Assembly (NCBI GenBank): GCA_026225095.1
Contig: JAMFSC010000011.1
Coordinates: 1 to 45,389 of the forward strand
Direction of reading: 5' to 3'
DNA length: 45,389 nt
DNA from: a bacterium
GTDB taxonomy: Bacteria > Acidobacteriota > Terriglobia > Terriglobales > Acidobacteriaceae
Shown here: one piece after another, positions 17,674-27,484 of the stretch
Position numbering within the stretch: position 1 is the stretch's first letter
Layout: each line of letters begins with the position of its first letter
Translations under genes and position numbers: made by a program
Notes under the pieces: generated by a model
The model's input: the letters and a program-made list of their open reading frames with translations, nothing else
What the model was told of the DNA's origin: nothing
The model's database searches: none

Positions 17674-18585
17674 CTACCAGAGCACCCCGTGTACCGACGA
17701 CGCGGGCTCCGGAAGGTCCTTCTCCCCCAGCATCTGCCGCAGGTTGATCTCGATCGATCGGCAGATGCTGGTGAGGGGAACATCGTAGACCGTGTTATCG
17801 AATGGGTCTTCGAGATCTCGCCCGATCCTGTCCAGCGTCAGAAAGATAAACCCGACCATGGTTGAGCCGAGCGGGGTAAACCAGCCCATCTTATCGACCA
17901 GCGCGAGCGGCAGCAGCACGCAGTAGATCTTGACGAAGAGCTGCGGGAAGTAGTCGTACTGCTTGGGCATGGGCGTGTTCTTGATGCGTTCGGTCCCGCC
18001 CTGGGCGTCCGCCAGATCGTTCAGGGTGTTGTCCATGGCCTGCCAGGCGAAGGCATCGAGCCAGCCGCGCTCCCGACACTCCTGGATGAGCCGACCAAGC
18101 CGCATCTGCAGCGCGAGCGGGATGTTCCGCTCCAGACGCAGTGCAGCAACGTCCTCCGGGCTGAGAAATCGATTCAGATCCTCCCACGGCTGCAGCTTGC
18201 GCAGGTGATCGCGCAGGGCATAGGAGAAGGCGGCCTGGTGGTGGATGAGACTGACCTGCATGGCGCGAAGGCCGGCTGAGTTATTCCCATCCGAATCGCG
18301 CATGGTCAGCGCCTGCCGCCCCCAGCTGCGGGCGTTGTTGACGATGGTGCCCCAGAGCGTCCGCGCCTCCCACCATCGGGCGTAGCAGGACTGGTTTCGA
18401 AAGCCCACCACGATGCCGATGGCCGACCCATACAGCGCCAGCGGGATATGCGGCAGTGAGACCCACTCCCAGTGCATCACCTGGAACGCCACGACCACAA
18501 AGAGGTCGTAGAGCGCGAGCAGAAGGAGTGGCTTGCCGGTGTACTGGATCATGCGGAGGAGGTCCGGCCCGCGCGGGACGATCAT
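17674..18585 (-). CDS. Bestrophin-family anion channel
   Basis: 303 residues of the bacterial bestrophin / RFP-TM family, which form pentameric inner-membrane channels for anions or cations. The N-terminal helices (GKPLLLLALYDLFVVVAFQV) are followed by GSAIGIVVGFRNQSCYARWW, containing the FRN.....RWWE signature, and the C-terminal region carries PFDNTVYDVPLTSICRSIE, another family motif. Its ATG overlaps the stop of the carbonic anhydrase gene by four bases (18582-18585). That coupling suggests it carries bicarbonate or chloride in concert with that enzyme, which is inference. Confidence 0.9.
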   Translation of the reverse strand: MIVPRGPDLLRMIQYTGKPLLLLALYDLFVVVAFQVMHWEWVSLPHIPLALYGSAIGIVVGFRNQSCYARWWEARTLWGTIVNNARSWGRQALTMRDSDGNNSAGLRAMQVSLIHHQAAFSYALRDHLRKLQPWEDLNRFLSPEDVAALRLERNIPLALQMRLGRLIQECRERGWLDAFAWQAMDNTLNDLADAQGGTERIKNTPMPKQYDYFPQLFVKIYCVLLPLALVDKMGWFTPLGSTMVGFIFLTLDRIGRDLEDPFDNTVYDVPLTSICRSIEINLRQMLGEKDLPEPASSVHGVLW

Positions 18586-19256
18586 CCGCGGCGACCCTCG
18601 GCATGGACTGGGACCTCGACCTCGACCTCGACCGGAGTGAAGACGCGGCCGCCATCGTCGCAGATCCTCACCTCCCCGGTGCCGATGTCGTAGATCCAGC
18701 CGGAGATTGTCAACTCCTCGCGTGCCATGGCCCCGGCGACCGACGGATGGGTGCGAAGATGCTGCATCTGCAGCAGAACGTTCTCCTCGGTCAGCCGCCG
18801 CGCCAGGGTGCTGGGCCGCTCATCATGCTCGGCGAGGGAGCTGGCCACGCTCAGGGCCGCCGCCGCGTTGCGCATCCACGACTTGACGGTGGGCATCGAT
18901 TCCATACCTTCGGGATTAAGCAGCGCCTTCATGGCTCCGCAATCGGTGTGTCCGCAGATGACGATGTGCTTCACCTTCAACGCGCTCACGGCGTACTCTA
19001 CCACCGCGCTGACACCGCCCAGCATCTCCCCGTAGGCGGGCACGAGGTTCCCGATGTTGCGCGTGACGAAGAGGTCGCCGGTGCCGGAGCTGGTAATCAA
19101 CTCGGGGTCGATGCGCGAATCGGCGCAGGTGACGATCAGCGCGCGCGGTCTCTGCGGAGTGGATGCCGCCACCCGGAAGGTCTCCGCCTGCAGCGGGTAG
19201 ACGTCGGAGCGGAAGCGGCGGATACCATCTTTCAGTTGATCCAATACATCTTCCAT
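18582..19256 (-). CDS. Beta-class carbonic anhydrase
   Basis: Interconverts CO2 and bicarbonate in the cytosol. 224 residues with Zn ligands in TCADSRIDP (Cys and Asp) and CGHTDCGAM (His and Cys), and the family motif FVTRNIGNLVPAYG. It is the first gene of a two-gene unit with the bestrophin gene, overlapping it by four bases. No signal peptide is seen, so it should be cytosolic. Confidence 0.94.
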   Translation of the reverse strand: MEDVLDQLKDGIRRFRSDVYPLQAETFRVAASTPQRPRALIVTCADSRIDPELITSSGTGDLFVTRNIGNLVPAYGEMLGGVSAVVEYAVSALKVKHIVICGHTDCGAMKALLNPEGMESMPTVKSWMRNAAAALSVASSLAEHDERPSTLARRLTEENVLLQMQHLRTHPSVAGAMAREELTISGWIYDIGTGEVRICDDGGRVFTPVEVEVEVPVHAEGRRG

Positions 19257-19401
19257 CAGGTTCCTCGTGGGAAAAGACGTTGAATGCGAAGCGGGTGAAA
19301 CCGACCTGCCCGGAGCCGCCCAACCCGTTTTGGCTTAGACGCGCGCGCGGCGCTCTCCGTACCCTATCAAGATTGCGTGGCACAGGAATGTCGAAACGAA
19401 G

Positions 19402-19431
19402 ATGGGGCCTCGAAGACGATCGGGGCCCCAT
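19402..19431 (-). terminator. Probable intrinsic terminator of the outer-membrane barrel gene
   Basis: ATGGGGCC (19402-19409) pairs with GGCCCCAT (19424-19431), about 50 bases after the barrel gene stop on the minus strand. The T tract is weak. It may also stop readthrough toward the carbonic anhydrase gene. Confidence 0.55.
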
Positions 19432-19482
19432 TTGGTCTATCTTTCGCATTCTGCTCGTGCCGGGCCGGTGCAGGCAAACAAC

Positions 19483-20136
19483 CTAACGCTTGACCCTCTG
19501 GCCGAAGCGATAGACCACACCGCCCGAGATTCCGACAAACTCACGCGTCTCCGTGCCGAAGTGTTCGATCAGGAGGTCTGGGGAGAGCCGGAGCGCCAGC
19601 CATGCCGACCGGTTGAACTCCAGGCTGCCGCCCACGGCGCCCATCGGCTTGGTGCGGTTCGTGTACAGCCCGACGACCTGCGGGGCCACGCTGACGCCCT
19701 GGTCGAAGACGCCGTGCGACACTCCGCCAAAGGCGTGGAGGTTGACCGCGACGTATTGGTTGCGGATCCAGCGCATCTGCCCGCCCGCCATGCCCGTCTC
19801 GCGGTATACAAGCACGCGATTCGCACGGTAGGGGTTGGGGAAGACCGGGGTGGTTCCGGCGTCGCCGCGGAAGTCCAGCACTGCTCCCCAGCGTGGTGTG
19901 AGCCACATGGTTCCCTGGGCCTCGACTCCGCCCAGGTTCATCCTCTGGGTAAGGTTCTGCCCGGCCTGGAAGTTGGCGAAGCTGAGCCCCAGGTATCCCT
20001 CATACCGGTTGGTATAGGTTACCGGAGGCTGAGCACCCAGCTTGCCCTGCGCGGACGCGAGCGTCGATAAAAATCCAAGACTCAAGGCGCCCAAAACGCC
20101 CGCATAAACCTGCTTCCGCATCTTCCAGTTCGCCAT
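19483..20136 (-). CDS. Outer-membrane beta-barrel protein of unknown function
   Basis: 217 residues from ATG 20136, which is preceded by GTGGAG at good spacing. A signal peptide (YAGVLGALSLGFLSTLASAQ) is followed by alternating hydrophobic beta strands (YLGLSFANFQAG, WGAVLDFRGDAGT, GGVVYRFGQRV), as in eight-stranded OmpA/OmpW-like barrels. The last strand ends with a Phe-containing pattern. This type is common as an outer-membrane beta-barrel domain in acidobacteria. It is divergent from tatA. The ligand is not known. Confidence 0.8.
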   Translation of the reverse strand: MANWKMRKQVYAGVLGALSLGFLSTLASAQGKLGAQPPVTYTNRYEGYLGLSFANFQAGQNLTQRMNLGGVEAQGTMWLTPRWGAVLDFRGDAGTTPVFPNPYRANRVLVYRETGMAGGQMRWIRNQYVAVNLHAFGGVSHGVFDQGVSVAPQVVGLYTNRTKPMGAVGGSLEFNRSAWLALRLSPDLLIEHFGTETREFVGISGGVVYRFGQRVKR

Positions 20137-20399
20137 CGTTCTCCACAATCTTGCTTTCATTGGTCCGAATTATTCCGGCCCTTGCTGCAGAGGCATCCGC
20201 GCACATCTTTCCGGGGGATATGGCCTCGCTTCAAGGATATATCCTCGGAGGCTCGTCCGGCTTCGTCCGCAGATCGATACTGTCCGTCTCTCTGTCTCTG
20301 TTCAGACGAGTGCCAGCGGGAAAGGCATACCCCGGCTGTGCGACAATTACGTTTGACAGCCCGCGCCTGAGAGGCGTGCCGCTGCATGGGAGAATCAGT

Positions 20400-20624
20400 A
20401 TGGGCGAACTCTTTACACCAACGCATCTCATCGTCCTCGCCGTCGTGGCCATCGTGCTCTTCGGCGGCAGGAAGCTGCCGGAACTCGGCAAGGGTCTCGG
20501 GGAGGGACTCCGTGGATTCAAGGACGGTCTCAAGGGCGTCCAGGAAGAGGACAAGCCCGGCGCCAGCGCGCACACCGTCACCCCCAAGGCTGAAGAGACG
20601 AAGTCCACCACCACCCTTACCTAA
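20400..20624 (+). CDS. tatA: Sec-independent (twin-arginine) translocase subunit TatA/E
   Basis: 74 residues: one N-terminal helix (THLIVLAVVAIVLFGGRKLP) with the FG-RKLPELGKGLGEG signature, then an amphipathic helix and a polar tail. GGGAG lies about eight bases before ATG 20400. TatA forms the pore part of the Tat system in the inner membrane. No tatB or tatC is seen here. The 3' end overlaps that of the convergent DMT transporter gene by four bases. Confidence 0.94.
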   Translation: MGELFTPTHLIVLAVVAIVLFGGRKLPELGKGLGEGLRGFKDGLKGVQEEDKPGASAHTVTPKAEETKSTTTLT

Positions 20625-21529
20625 ATGGTAATGAGCACCACCGCCGCCGCCGCGACGGCCATGCCGAAGCCCTGCCGCCGCGTCGGAGACTCTTTCAGGG
20701 TCCACGCCGCCAGCAGGATCGTCGTGGCCGGATAGAGTGAGGCGAGCACCGATGCGACGTCGAGGCGTCCTGCCCGCGTCGCCGCAATGTAAAACATGTT
20801 TCCGGTGGTATCCATCACCGCGGTTCCCAGCGACCAAAGCACCGCACCCCTCCCGATCGTGACCGGTGCCGCCGTACCCGTTCGCCGCTCCTTCCAGATG
20901 AGCCGGAGGAGAAGCAGAGAGCACAGGCTGAGGCTGCCCATCCGCGCGGTCGCCATCGGCCAGATCACCCCCGCGGCTCCGGCGAACTTCAAAGCTACGA
21001 AGTAGCATCCGAAGCCGGCGCCGGAGATGATCGCCAGCACGAGGGTTCCGCGGTCTTCGCGCTTCCCTTCGCCGGAAGTACCTGCGATCAGCCAGATCGC
21101 CGCGCCCGCGGTCAGGAAGCCCACGACCCTTCGCAGCCCCGGAGCGCCTTCCATCCCCACCGACACCATCGCCGGAATCGCCGCGGCCAGCAGACCGCTC
21201 AGGGCGGCGGAGGCTCCCATCGCACCACGCGACAGGGCGATGTAGAACAGCGCCAGCGAGATTCCCCCGAGGAGCCCCGCGCCCAGACCGGCGGCGAGCG
21301 GGAGACCGTGCGGAAAAACGTCGCCACGCAGCAGGGCAACGGTAACGAGCACGCAGAAGCTAACGGCGTGGCTCATCAGGATCACGCGCAGCGCGCCTCC
21401 GAAGGTTCCGCCGCCTTCGCCCACTGAGGTGTGCTTCACGGCCATTCCTCCGGCGAAGTCGCCACCTCCCCACAGGATTGCGGCTGCGAGTGCCAGCAGG
21501 GCGTTGATCGGAATTATCCAGCCCAGCAT
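20621..21529 (-). CDS. EamA/DMT superfamily transporter
   Basis: 302 residues and about ten hydrophobic segments in two EamA-type halves, beginning NALLALAAAILWGGGDFAGG and ending with LASLYPATTILLAAWTLKE, a typical last-helix motif. GGAGG lies four bases before the ATG at 21529. Family members export or import small metabolites; the substrate cannot be predicted. It is convergent with tatA (four-base overlap) and lies downstream of the VWA gene on the same strand, with a terminator between. Confidence 0.88.
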   Translation of the reverse strand: MLGWIIPINALLALAAAILWGGGDFAGGMAVKHTSVGEGGGTFGGALRVILMSHAVSFCVLVTVALLRGDVFPHGLPLAAGLGAGLLGGISLALFYIALSRGAMGASAALSGLLAAAIPAMVSVGMEGAPGLRRVVGFLTAGAAIWLIAGTSGEGKREDRGTLVLAIISGAGFGCYFVALKFAGAAGVIWPMATARMGSLSLCSLLLLRLIWKERRTGTAAPVTIGRGAVLWSLGTAVMDTTGNMFYIAATRAGRLDVASVLASLYPATTILLAAWTLKESPTRRQGFGMAVAAAAVVLITI

Positions 21530-21575
21530 TCATCCTCCAAACTCATCGGCGCAAGCTCATTCACACAAAATCGAA

Positions 21576-21606
21576 GGGCCGGACGGGGTTGGTCCCCATC
21601 CGGCCC
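21576..21606 (-). terminator. Intrinsic terminator of the minus-strand VWA gene
   Basis: GGGCCGGACGGGG pairs with CCCCATCCGGCCC around TTGGT, giving a 13-position stem with one mismatch. It starts about 20 bases beyond the VWA stop. On the minus strand the hairpin is followed by TTCGATTTTG. Confidence 0.75.
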
Positions 21607-21627
21607 GGTAGACAAACGCATTGCGAA

Positions 21628-22995
21628 CTACTGGGGCGGGGCGGTTCCGGTACTCGGGGCGGGTGCGACCGGGGTGCCTCCGGCGGGACGCAGAAGGTCC
21701 GGACGGGAGTCCTCCGCCGAGGGATAGTAGCCCGACTTCGCGATGACGGTTAGGTTCGGCCGAAGCAACCTCACCTCCACCGACCGGTACTTGGCATCGA
21801 TGAACGGCTCCCGCGTGTAGTAGCCGACCGTGTACTGGGTGCGAACTTCTTCGGTAATCTTGGCGAAGCTCGCTTCGATACCGCCGACGCGGAACTCCGG
21901 ATCGGTCTGCCCGCCGGTCGCCGCAGTGTACTGCGGCAGCAGGTTATCCCTCATCTGGAGCGGGAGGTGGATGCGGTCCAGGAAGCCCAGCCCGGGAATG
22001 CTCGGGTCGCCGACCAGCGTCGCGTAGACGGAGATCTTGTTGGTCTGCAGGTAGCGCTTCACCTCGTTGAACTTCGCCGTGCTGCCGTACTCCTTGCCAT
22101 CGCTGATGACGTACACGATGCGCCGACGGCCTCGTCCAGCCTTGGTCGTCGCCACCGCCGCCGCCAGGATCGCGTCATTCAGCGTGTGCACCTCGCGCGG
22201 GGCGTTTACGGTCATGCCCAGGTGATTGCGCTGCGCCGCCGTGTTGGGGTCCACCTGCTGCCCATTGATCACGGTCGTCTGCGCCAGCGGACCATCCATC
22301 ATCGGATAGGCCTCGCGTCCCACACTCTTCGAGCGTTCGAGGATTACGCCCAGGCGCGCACTCTGCGCCGCCGTAAAGTCGGTCTGCATCTTGGGACCGT
22401 TGTTATAGGTGAAGACCGCGACCTCGTCGTACGACGTGAACGCGCCCTGCAGCGCTCCGAGCGCGTTGTTCACCTTCGTCATCGTGTCAAAGGGCAGGCT
22501 CTGGTCGATCACCAGCGCTACCGACAGCGGAAACGGATCGACGGTGAACAATTCCATCTTCTGCCTGACGTTGTTCTCGTACACCCGCACATCGCGCCAG
22601 GTAATCGCCGGAACCAGCCGGTTCTTCGAATCCTTCACGGTAAACGGGATCTCGACGAAGTTCACATGTGCCCGCAACGTATACGTCACGGCATCCGAGC
22701 CTGTCACCGGCGGCGGAGCACCATCGTCCGGATGCGTCTCGCCCTGCTGCTGCGCCGTCGGGCTCGAAGGCAGGGACGAACCAGGAGCGTTAGGATCTGC
22801 CGGTGTCGCGTTATCACCATTGGTCGTCGAAGTCGTTCCCCTGCCCGGCGTGACCGTCAGCCCGGGGATCAGTTGTGGCCTCGGGGCGTCCGGAATCGCC
22901 TGCTGTTGACCCTGCGCCGCTGACTGCGCGTCCATCCCACTGCCCTGCGCCAGCAACATGCACGCCAGTGCCCCTGCCATCAACCTGTCTTTCAC
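21628..22995 (-). CDS. VWFA-related acidobacterial domain protein, degenerate MIDAS
   Basis: About 455 residues from GTG 22995 (ATG 22980 and 23037 are alternatives), with a signal-like N-terminus (LMAGALACMLLAQGSG). A Pro/Gln/Thr-rich segment to about residue 110 leads into a VWA domain of the acidobacterial type, with VNFVEIPFTVKDSKNRLVP before it and the C-terminal signature RTQYTVGYYTREPFIDAKYR. The MIDAS site reads ALVIDQSLPFD instead of DxSxS, so metal binding is doubtful. It is divergent from a second VWA gene. Its role is unknown; such proteins are abundant in acidobacteria and presumed periplasmic or surface-bound. Confidence 0.88.
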   Translation of the reverse strand: MKDRLMAGALACMLLAQGSGMDAQSAAQGQQQAIPDAPRPQLIPGLTVTPGRGTTSTTNGDNATPADPNAPGSSLPSSPTAQQQGETHPDDGAPPPVTGSDAVTYTLRAHVNFVEIPFTVKDSKNRLVPAITWRDVRVYENNVRQKMELFTVDPFPLSVALVIDQSLPFDTMTKVNNALGALQGAFTSYDEVAVFTYNNGPKMQTDFTAAQSARLGVILERSKSVGREAYPMMDGPLAQTTVINGQQVDPNTAAQRNHLGMTVNAPREVHTLNDAILAAAVATTKAGRGRRRIVYVISDGKEYGSTAKFNEVKRYLQTNKISVYATLVGDPSIPGLGFLDRIHLPLQMRDNLLPQYTAATGGQTDPEFRVGGIEASFAKITEEVRTQYTVGYYTREPFIDAKYRSVEVRLLRPNLTVIAKSGYYPSAEDSRPDLLRPAGGTPVAPAPSTGTAPPQ

Positions 22996-23270
22996 CAGCC
23001 AACCCCCATCTTCCACACGAACATCCGTAAACTGCATCCAGTTCGATCGGCCATCCCGTGGGTACCTTCACGAGACTACCAGCCAGCACCCCGCACGTCA
23101 CGCCAGCCGCCCACGGGATCTGGAATATTCCGCATCCACCCCGATTCCATGGACATCTGTATCGTTGGACGCCGCTTCCCCAGCGATGTTTGCTCTCCAG
23201 TAACGGTACTCCGGACGACGCGCGCGCGCCGTGCCGAAACTGATCCCTCATTCCGCGCGTCTATATCGAT

Positions 23271-24350
23271 ATGCGTCCCTCCGCCTCACGTCCAGCCGTG
23301 CTGCCTCAGCCGGCGAGTGTCCCCAGCCTCCGGGTGTTCGCCCCTGCCGCCCTGCTCGCCTGCGCCCTTCTACCGCTCTCGATGCGCGCCCAGGACGCCC
23401 CATCCCCCTCCGGCCCGCCACCGCCCTCCTCCGCAGCCGGCGCCGAACCCATTCAGCAGGATGACATCCAGACCCTGAAGGTCGGAGTCAACCTCGTCAA
23501 CGTCTACTTCAGCGCGCGGGACAAGAACGGCTACATCACCAACCTGACCAAGAACGACTGTTCCATCTCCGAGAACAAGATCGAACAGCCGATCAAGAAC
23601 TTCACCAAGGAAAAGAACCTCCCGCTAACCATCGGTATCCTGCTCGACACGAGCGGATCCCAGACCAACGTGCTTCCGCTCGAACAGGAGTCCGGGGCGC
23701 GGTTTCTGCGCGAGGTCCTCACACCCAAGGATGAGGCGTTCCTGATCTCGTTTGATATCAACGTCGATCTGCTGGCCGACTACACCAACTCCCCGCGTGA
23801 GATCAAGCGCGCGATCGACAAGGCGAGCATCAACACCGGCACCGGCTCCGGCTCGGTCACCGGCCACGGCCAGCCCCGGGGAACGCTGCTGTTCGACGCG
23901 GTCTATCTCGCGGCCCACGATAAGCTGCGCCAGGAGGCCGGCCGCAAGATCCTCGTGATGTTGACCGACGGCGGCGACCAGGGCTCGCAGGAGACCCTGA
24001 AGACCTCCATCGAGGCAGCACAAAAGGCCAACGCCATCGTCTACGTCATCCTGATCGCCGACGGCGGCCAGTTCGGGACCTTCGGAAGCTCGGGAGCCGC
24101 CGACATGCGGCGCATGGCGTCCGAGACGGGAGGCCGCGTGATCGACGTCGGCAACAGCGGCCGCAAGCTCGAAGAGGCCTTCGACCAGATCCAGGAAGAG
24201 CTTCGCACGCAGTACCTGCTGAGCTACACCCCGCTCAACCCGAAGACCGACGGAACCTACCGCAAGCTCGAGCTCGCCTGCGGCAAGGGCCTCAACATCC
24301 AGGCGCGCAAGGGTTACTACGCCCTGGCGCTCGACTCCGACAAGGACTGA
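23271..24350 (+). CDS. VWFA-related acidobacterial domain protein, intact MIDAS
   Basis: 359 residues with a basic N-terminus and hydrophobic core (LRVFAPAALLACALLPLSMRAQ), then a VWA domain from about residue 65. It has VNLVNVYFSARDKNGYITNL, the complete MIDAS motif ILLDTSGSQ, VMLTDGGDQGSQ, and the closing signature LRTQYLLSYTPLNPKTDGTYR. Unlike its divergent neighbour it can bind a divalent metal. Its partner and function are unknown. The two genes share a 275-base divergent promoter region. Confidence 0.9.
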   Translation: MRPSASRPAVLPQPASVPSLRVFAPAALLACALLPLSMRAQDAPSPSGPPPPSSAAGAEPIQQDDIQTLKVGVNLVNVYFSARDKNGYITNLTKNDCSISENKIEQPIKNFTKEKNLPLTIGILLDTSGSQTNVLPLEQESGARFLREVLTPKDEAFLISFDINVDLLADYTNSPREIKRAIDKASINTGTGSGSVTGHGQPRGTLLFDAVYLAAHDKLRQEAGRKILVMLTDGGDQGSQETLKTSIEAAQKANAIVYVILIADGGQFGTFGSSGAADMRRMASETGGRVIDVGNSGRKLEEAFDQIQEELRTQYLLSYTPLNPKTDGTYRKLELACGKGLNIQARKGYYALALDSDKD

Positions 24351-24379
24351 CCGCTCCGAAACGGGGGTATATTGATTGC

Positions 24380-24595
24380 ATGGAACCATACGAGATCACC
24401 AACCCGGTGCCGACCCCCGAGGAGATGGCGGACTTTCTGGGGGTAAGCCGTGAGCGTCTCATTGCCATCCGCAGCATCATGAGCACACCGACCCCCGCGG
24501 GAGCTCGCCACACTGTCCGCCTGGGAAGAGCCGCAGCAAGCGCCAAGATCGCGGTCAAGAAGGCGAAAGCCCGTGCCAAAGCGCGCAAGGCGTAA
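24380..24595 (+). CDS. Small HTH-like protein with a basic histone-like tail
   Basis: 71 residues. The N-terminal half (PTPEEMADFLGVSRERLIAI) looks like one helix-turn-helix. The C-terminal 25 residues are Ala/Lys/Arg-rich (AAASAKIAVKKAKARAKARK), like a histone H1-type tail that could bind nucleic acid. Its last 23 bases overlap the start of the next gene in another frame, so the two are almost certainly translated together. No named family is recognised. The ribosome-binding site is weak. Role inferred: DNA-binding partner or regulator of the TIR-like protein. Confidence 0.7.
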   Translation: MEPYEITNPVPTPEEMADFLGVSRERLIAIRSIMSTPTPAGARHTVRLGRAAASAKIAVKKAKARAKARKA

Positions 24596-25181
24596 GTCCG
24601 TCTTCCTGAATATCCCGTACGACGATGAGTTCGAGGACCTCTACCTCGGCTACATCGTCGGCCTCACCCAGCTCGGCCTCACGGTCAACGCTGCGCTCGC
24701 CATACCGCACGAAACCCGTCTCGACGCTATCATCCAGCTCATCGAAGCCTCCGACCTCTCGATCCACGATCTCTCCAGGGTGGAGCTCTCGGGCGGCGTA
24801 CCCCGCTTCAACATGCCGCTGGAACTGGGCCTTGCCCTTTATCACTCGCGCAAGACCAGGGGCAAGCACCTCGTCAGTATCTTCGACCGCAAGCCGAACC
24901 AGGCGAAGCGCTCCACAAGCGACGTCAATGGCGTCGACCTGCACATCCACCACGGCAGCCCGAAGCACCTGATGATCGCCCTGCGCAACATCTTCCGACA
25001 GCCCGGCGACATCACCACGGTCCCGGAGATGTTGGCCAGCTATCGGGCCGTCAAACGCAAACTGCCGGTCCTGCGCAAGCTCGCCGGAGGCGGAACACTC
25101 TTCGCCGCCGCCATCTTCCGGGACATCCTGCTCGCCGCCCTAGTCGAAGCCGAAGCGAGAAAGGCTCGGCGCACCGGTTGA
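24573..25181 (+). CDS. TIR / nucleoside deoxyribosyltransferase-like protein
   Basis: 202 residues from a GTG start inside the preceding gene. The N-terminal domain begins with KSVFLNIPYDDEFEDLY and continues with GLTQLGLTVNAALAIP, IEASDLSIHDLSRVEL and FNMPLELGLALY. The order - strand with FxNxPYD, Asp66 in SIHDLS, Glu84 in MPLELG - is that of the TIR/NDT fold, where the Glu in a (P)xELG helix is catalytic for N-glycosidic bond cleavage. I recognise this as a widespread but poorly characterised family and cannot name its reaction. The C-terminal 50 residues are helical. NAD or nucleotide cleavage in defence is possible, not shown. Confidence 0.7.
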   Translation: MPKRARRKSVFLNIPYDDEFEDLYLGYIVGLTQLGLTVNAALAIPHETRLDAIIQLIEASDLSIHDLSRVELSGGVPRFNMPLELGLALYHSRKTRGKHLVSIFDRKPNQAKRSTSDVNGVDLHIHHGSPKHLMIALRNIFRQPGDITTVPEMLASYRAVKRKLPVLRKLAGGGTLFAAAIFRDILLAALVEAEARKARRTG

Positions 25182-25226
25182 AGTCCGGATGACCGCCTTT
25201 GACGCGACGCTTCACCGCGACCGGAC

Positions 25227-25350
25227 TAGATTGCCTGTTGGTATGCAGTTGGGTGCCCCACCTTTGGCGCAACGTTTCACCGCGCCTAAGGTGGGCAGGC
25301 CGCCACGGCACCGGGCCACGGACTCGATACCGTTACCCAAATCCGGACTA
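25227..25350 (+). repeat. TAG-ended hairpin element, copy C
   Basis: Runs from TAGATTGCCTGTTGG to ATCCGGACTA. The hairpin has CCCCACCTT/AAGGTGGG and GGCGC/GCGCC arms, as in copy A. It separates the convergent TIR-like gene and hisA, and its terminal CTA (25348-25350) is the TAG stop of hisA. Confidence 0.85.
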
Positions 25351-26052
25351 AGCCTCCATCACCCCCGAATACACCGCCATCCCCGCCACCGCATCCACGC
25401 CCATCTGGTCCAGTGCTTCGACCTCCGCCTGCGCCTTGATTCCACCTGCCACGATCAGCTGCTTCGCCGTCGTCGCCCGCAGAATCGCGGCCACATCCAT
25501 CGGGAACCCGGTCATCATGCCCTCCGTATCGACGTGCGTGTACAGAAACGCCGCGCAGCTATCCTCCAGCCACGTCATCGCCTCCTCCGGGGTCAGCTCG
25601 ACGGAGTCCTTCCACCCCTTCACCGCGACCCGGCCGCCCTTGGTATCCACGCTGAAACAGAGCGCCTCCTCCCCGAGGGTCTTCTTCAACCCCTCCGCAA
25701 ACTCCAGCCGGATCAGCTTGTGTCGCCTCGCGCCCTCCCCATCCTCCGCTACCCCGAAGAGCGACGACCCGTAGATCACCCGGCGCGCACCCGCATCGAT
25801 CAGCGTCTTTCCATCCTCCGCAGTCCGCAGCCCCCCGCCGACCTGGCACGGAAGCCTCTTGCAGATCATCTCGATCAGCGCCCTGTTCTCCCCCTGCCGC
25901 ATCGCCGCGTCGAGGTCGATCAGCTGCACCAGGGGGTACTTCCCGAAGCGATCGATCCAGTATTCAAAATCATCAAAGGCCAGTTTCAGCTTTTCACCCT
26001 GGACGAGCTGCACGATGCGGCCGCCCATCAGATCAATCGAAGGAATCAACAT
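25348..26052 (-). CDS. hisA: 1-(5-phosphoribosyl)-5-[(5-phosphoribosylamino)methylideneamino]imidazole-4-carboxamide isomerase
   Basis: Amadori isomerase that turns ProFAR into PRFAR in histidine synthesis. 234 residues forming a TIM barrel: MLIPSIDLMGGRIVQLVQGE holds the first catalytic Asp, QVGGGLRT the first phosphate loop, FSVDTKGG the second catalytic Asp, and VAGGIKAQ the second phosphate site. It is more divergent from the E. coli type than its operon neighbours would suggest. It is separated from hisF by about 4 kb containing a DUF1080 gene, two PEP-CTERM genes and a TIR gene. Confidence 0.92.
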   Translation of the reverse strand: MLIPSIDLMGGRIVQLVQGEKLKLAFDDFEYWIDRFGKYPLVQLIDLDAAMRQGENRALIEMICKRLPCQVGGGLRTAEDGKTLIDAGARRVIYGSSLFGVAEDGEGARRHKLIRLEFAEGLKKTLGEEALCFSVDTKGGRVAVKGWKDSVELTPEEAMTWLEDSCAAFLYTHVDTEGMMTGFPMDVAAILRATTAKQLIVAGGIKAQAEVEALDQMGVDAVAGMAVYSGVMEA

Positions 26053-26064
26053 CCTTCCATTCTC

Positions 26065-27474
<1,410 letters not shown>

Positions 27475-27484
27475 CGCACACCTC

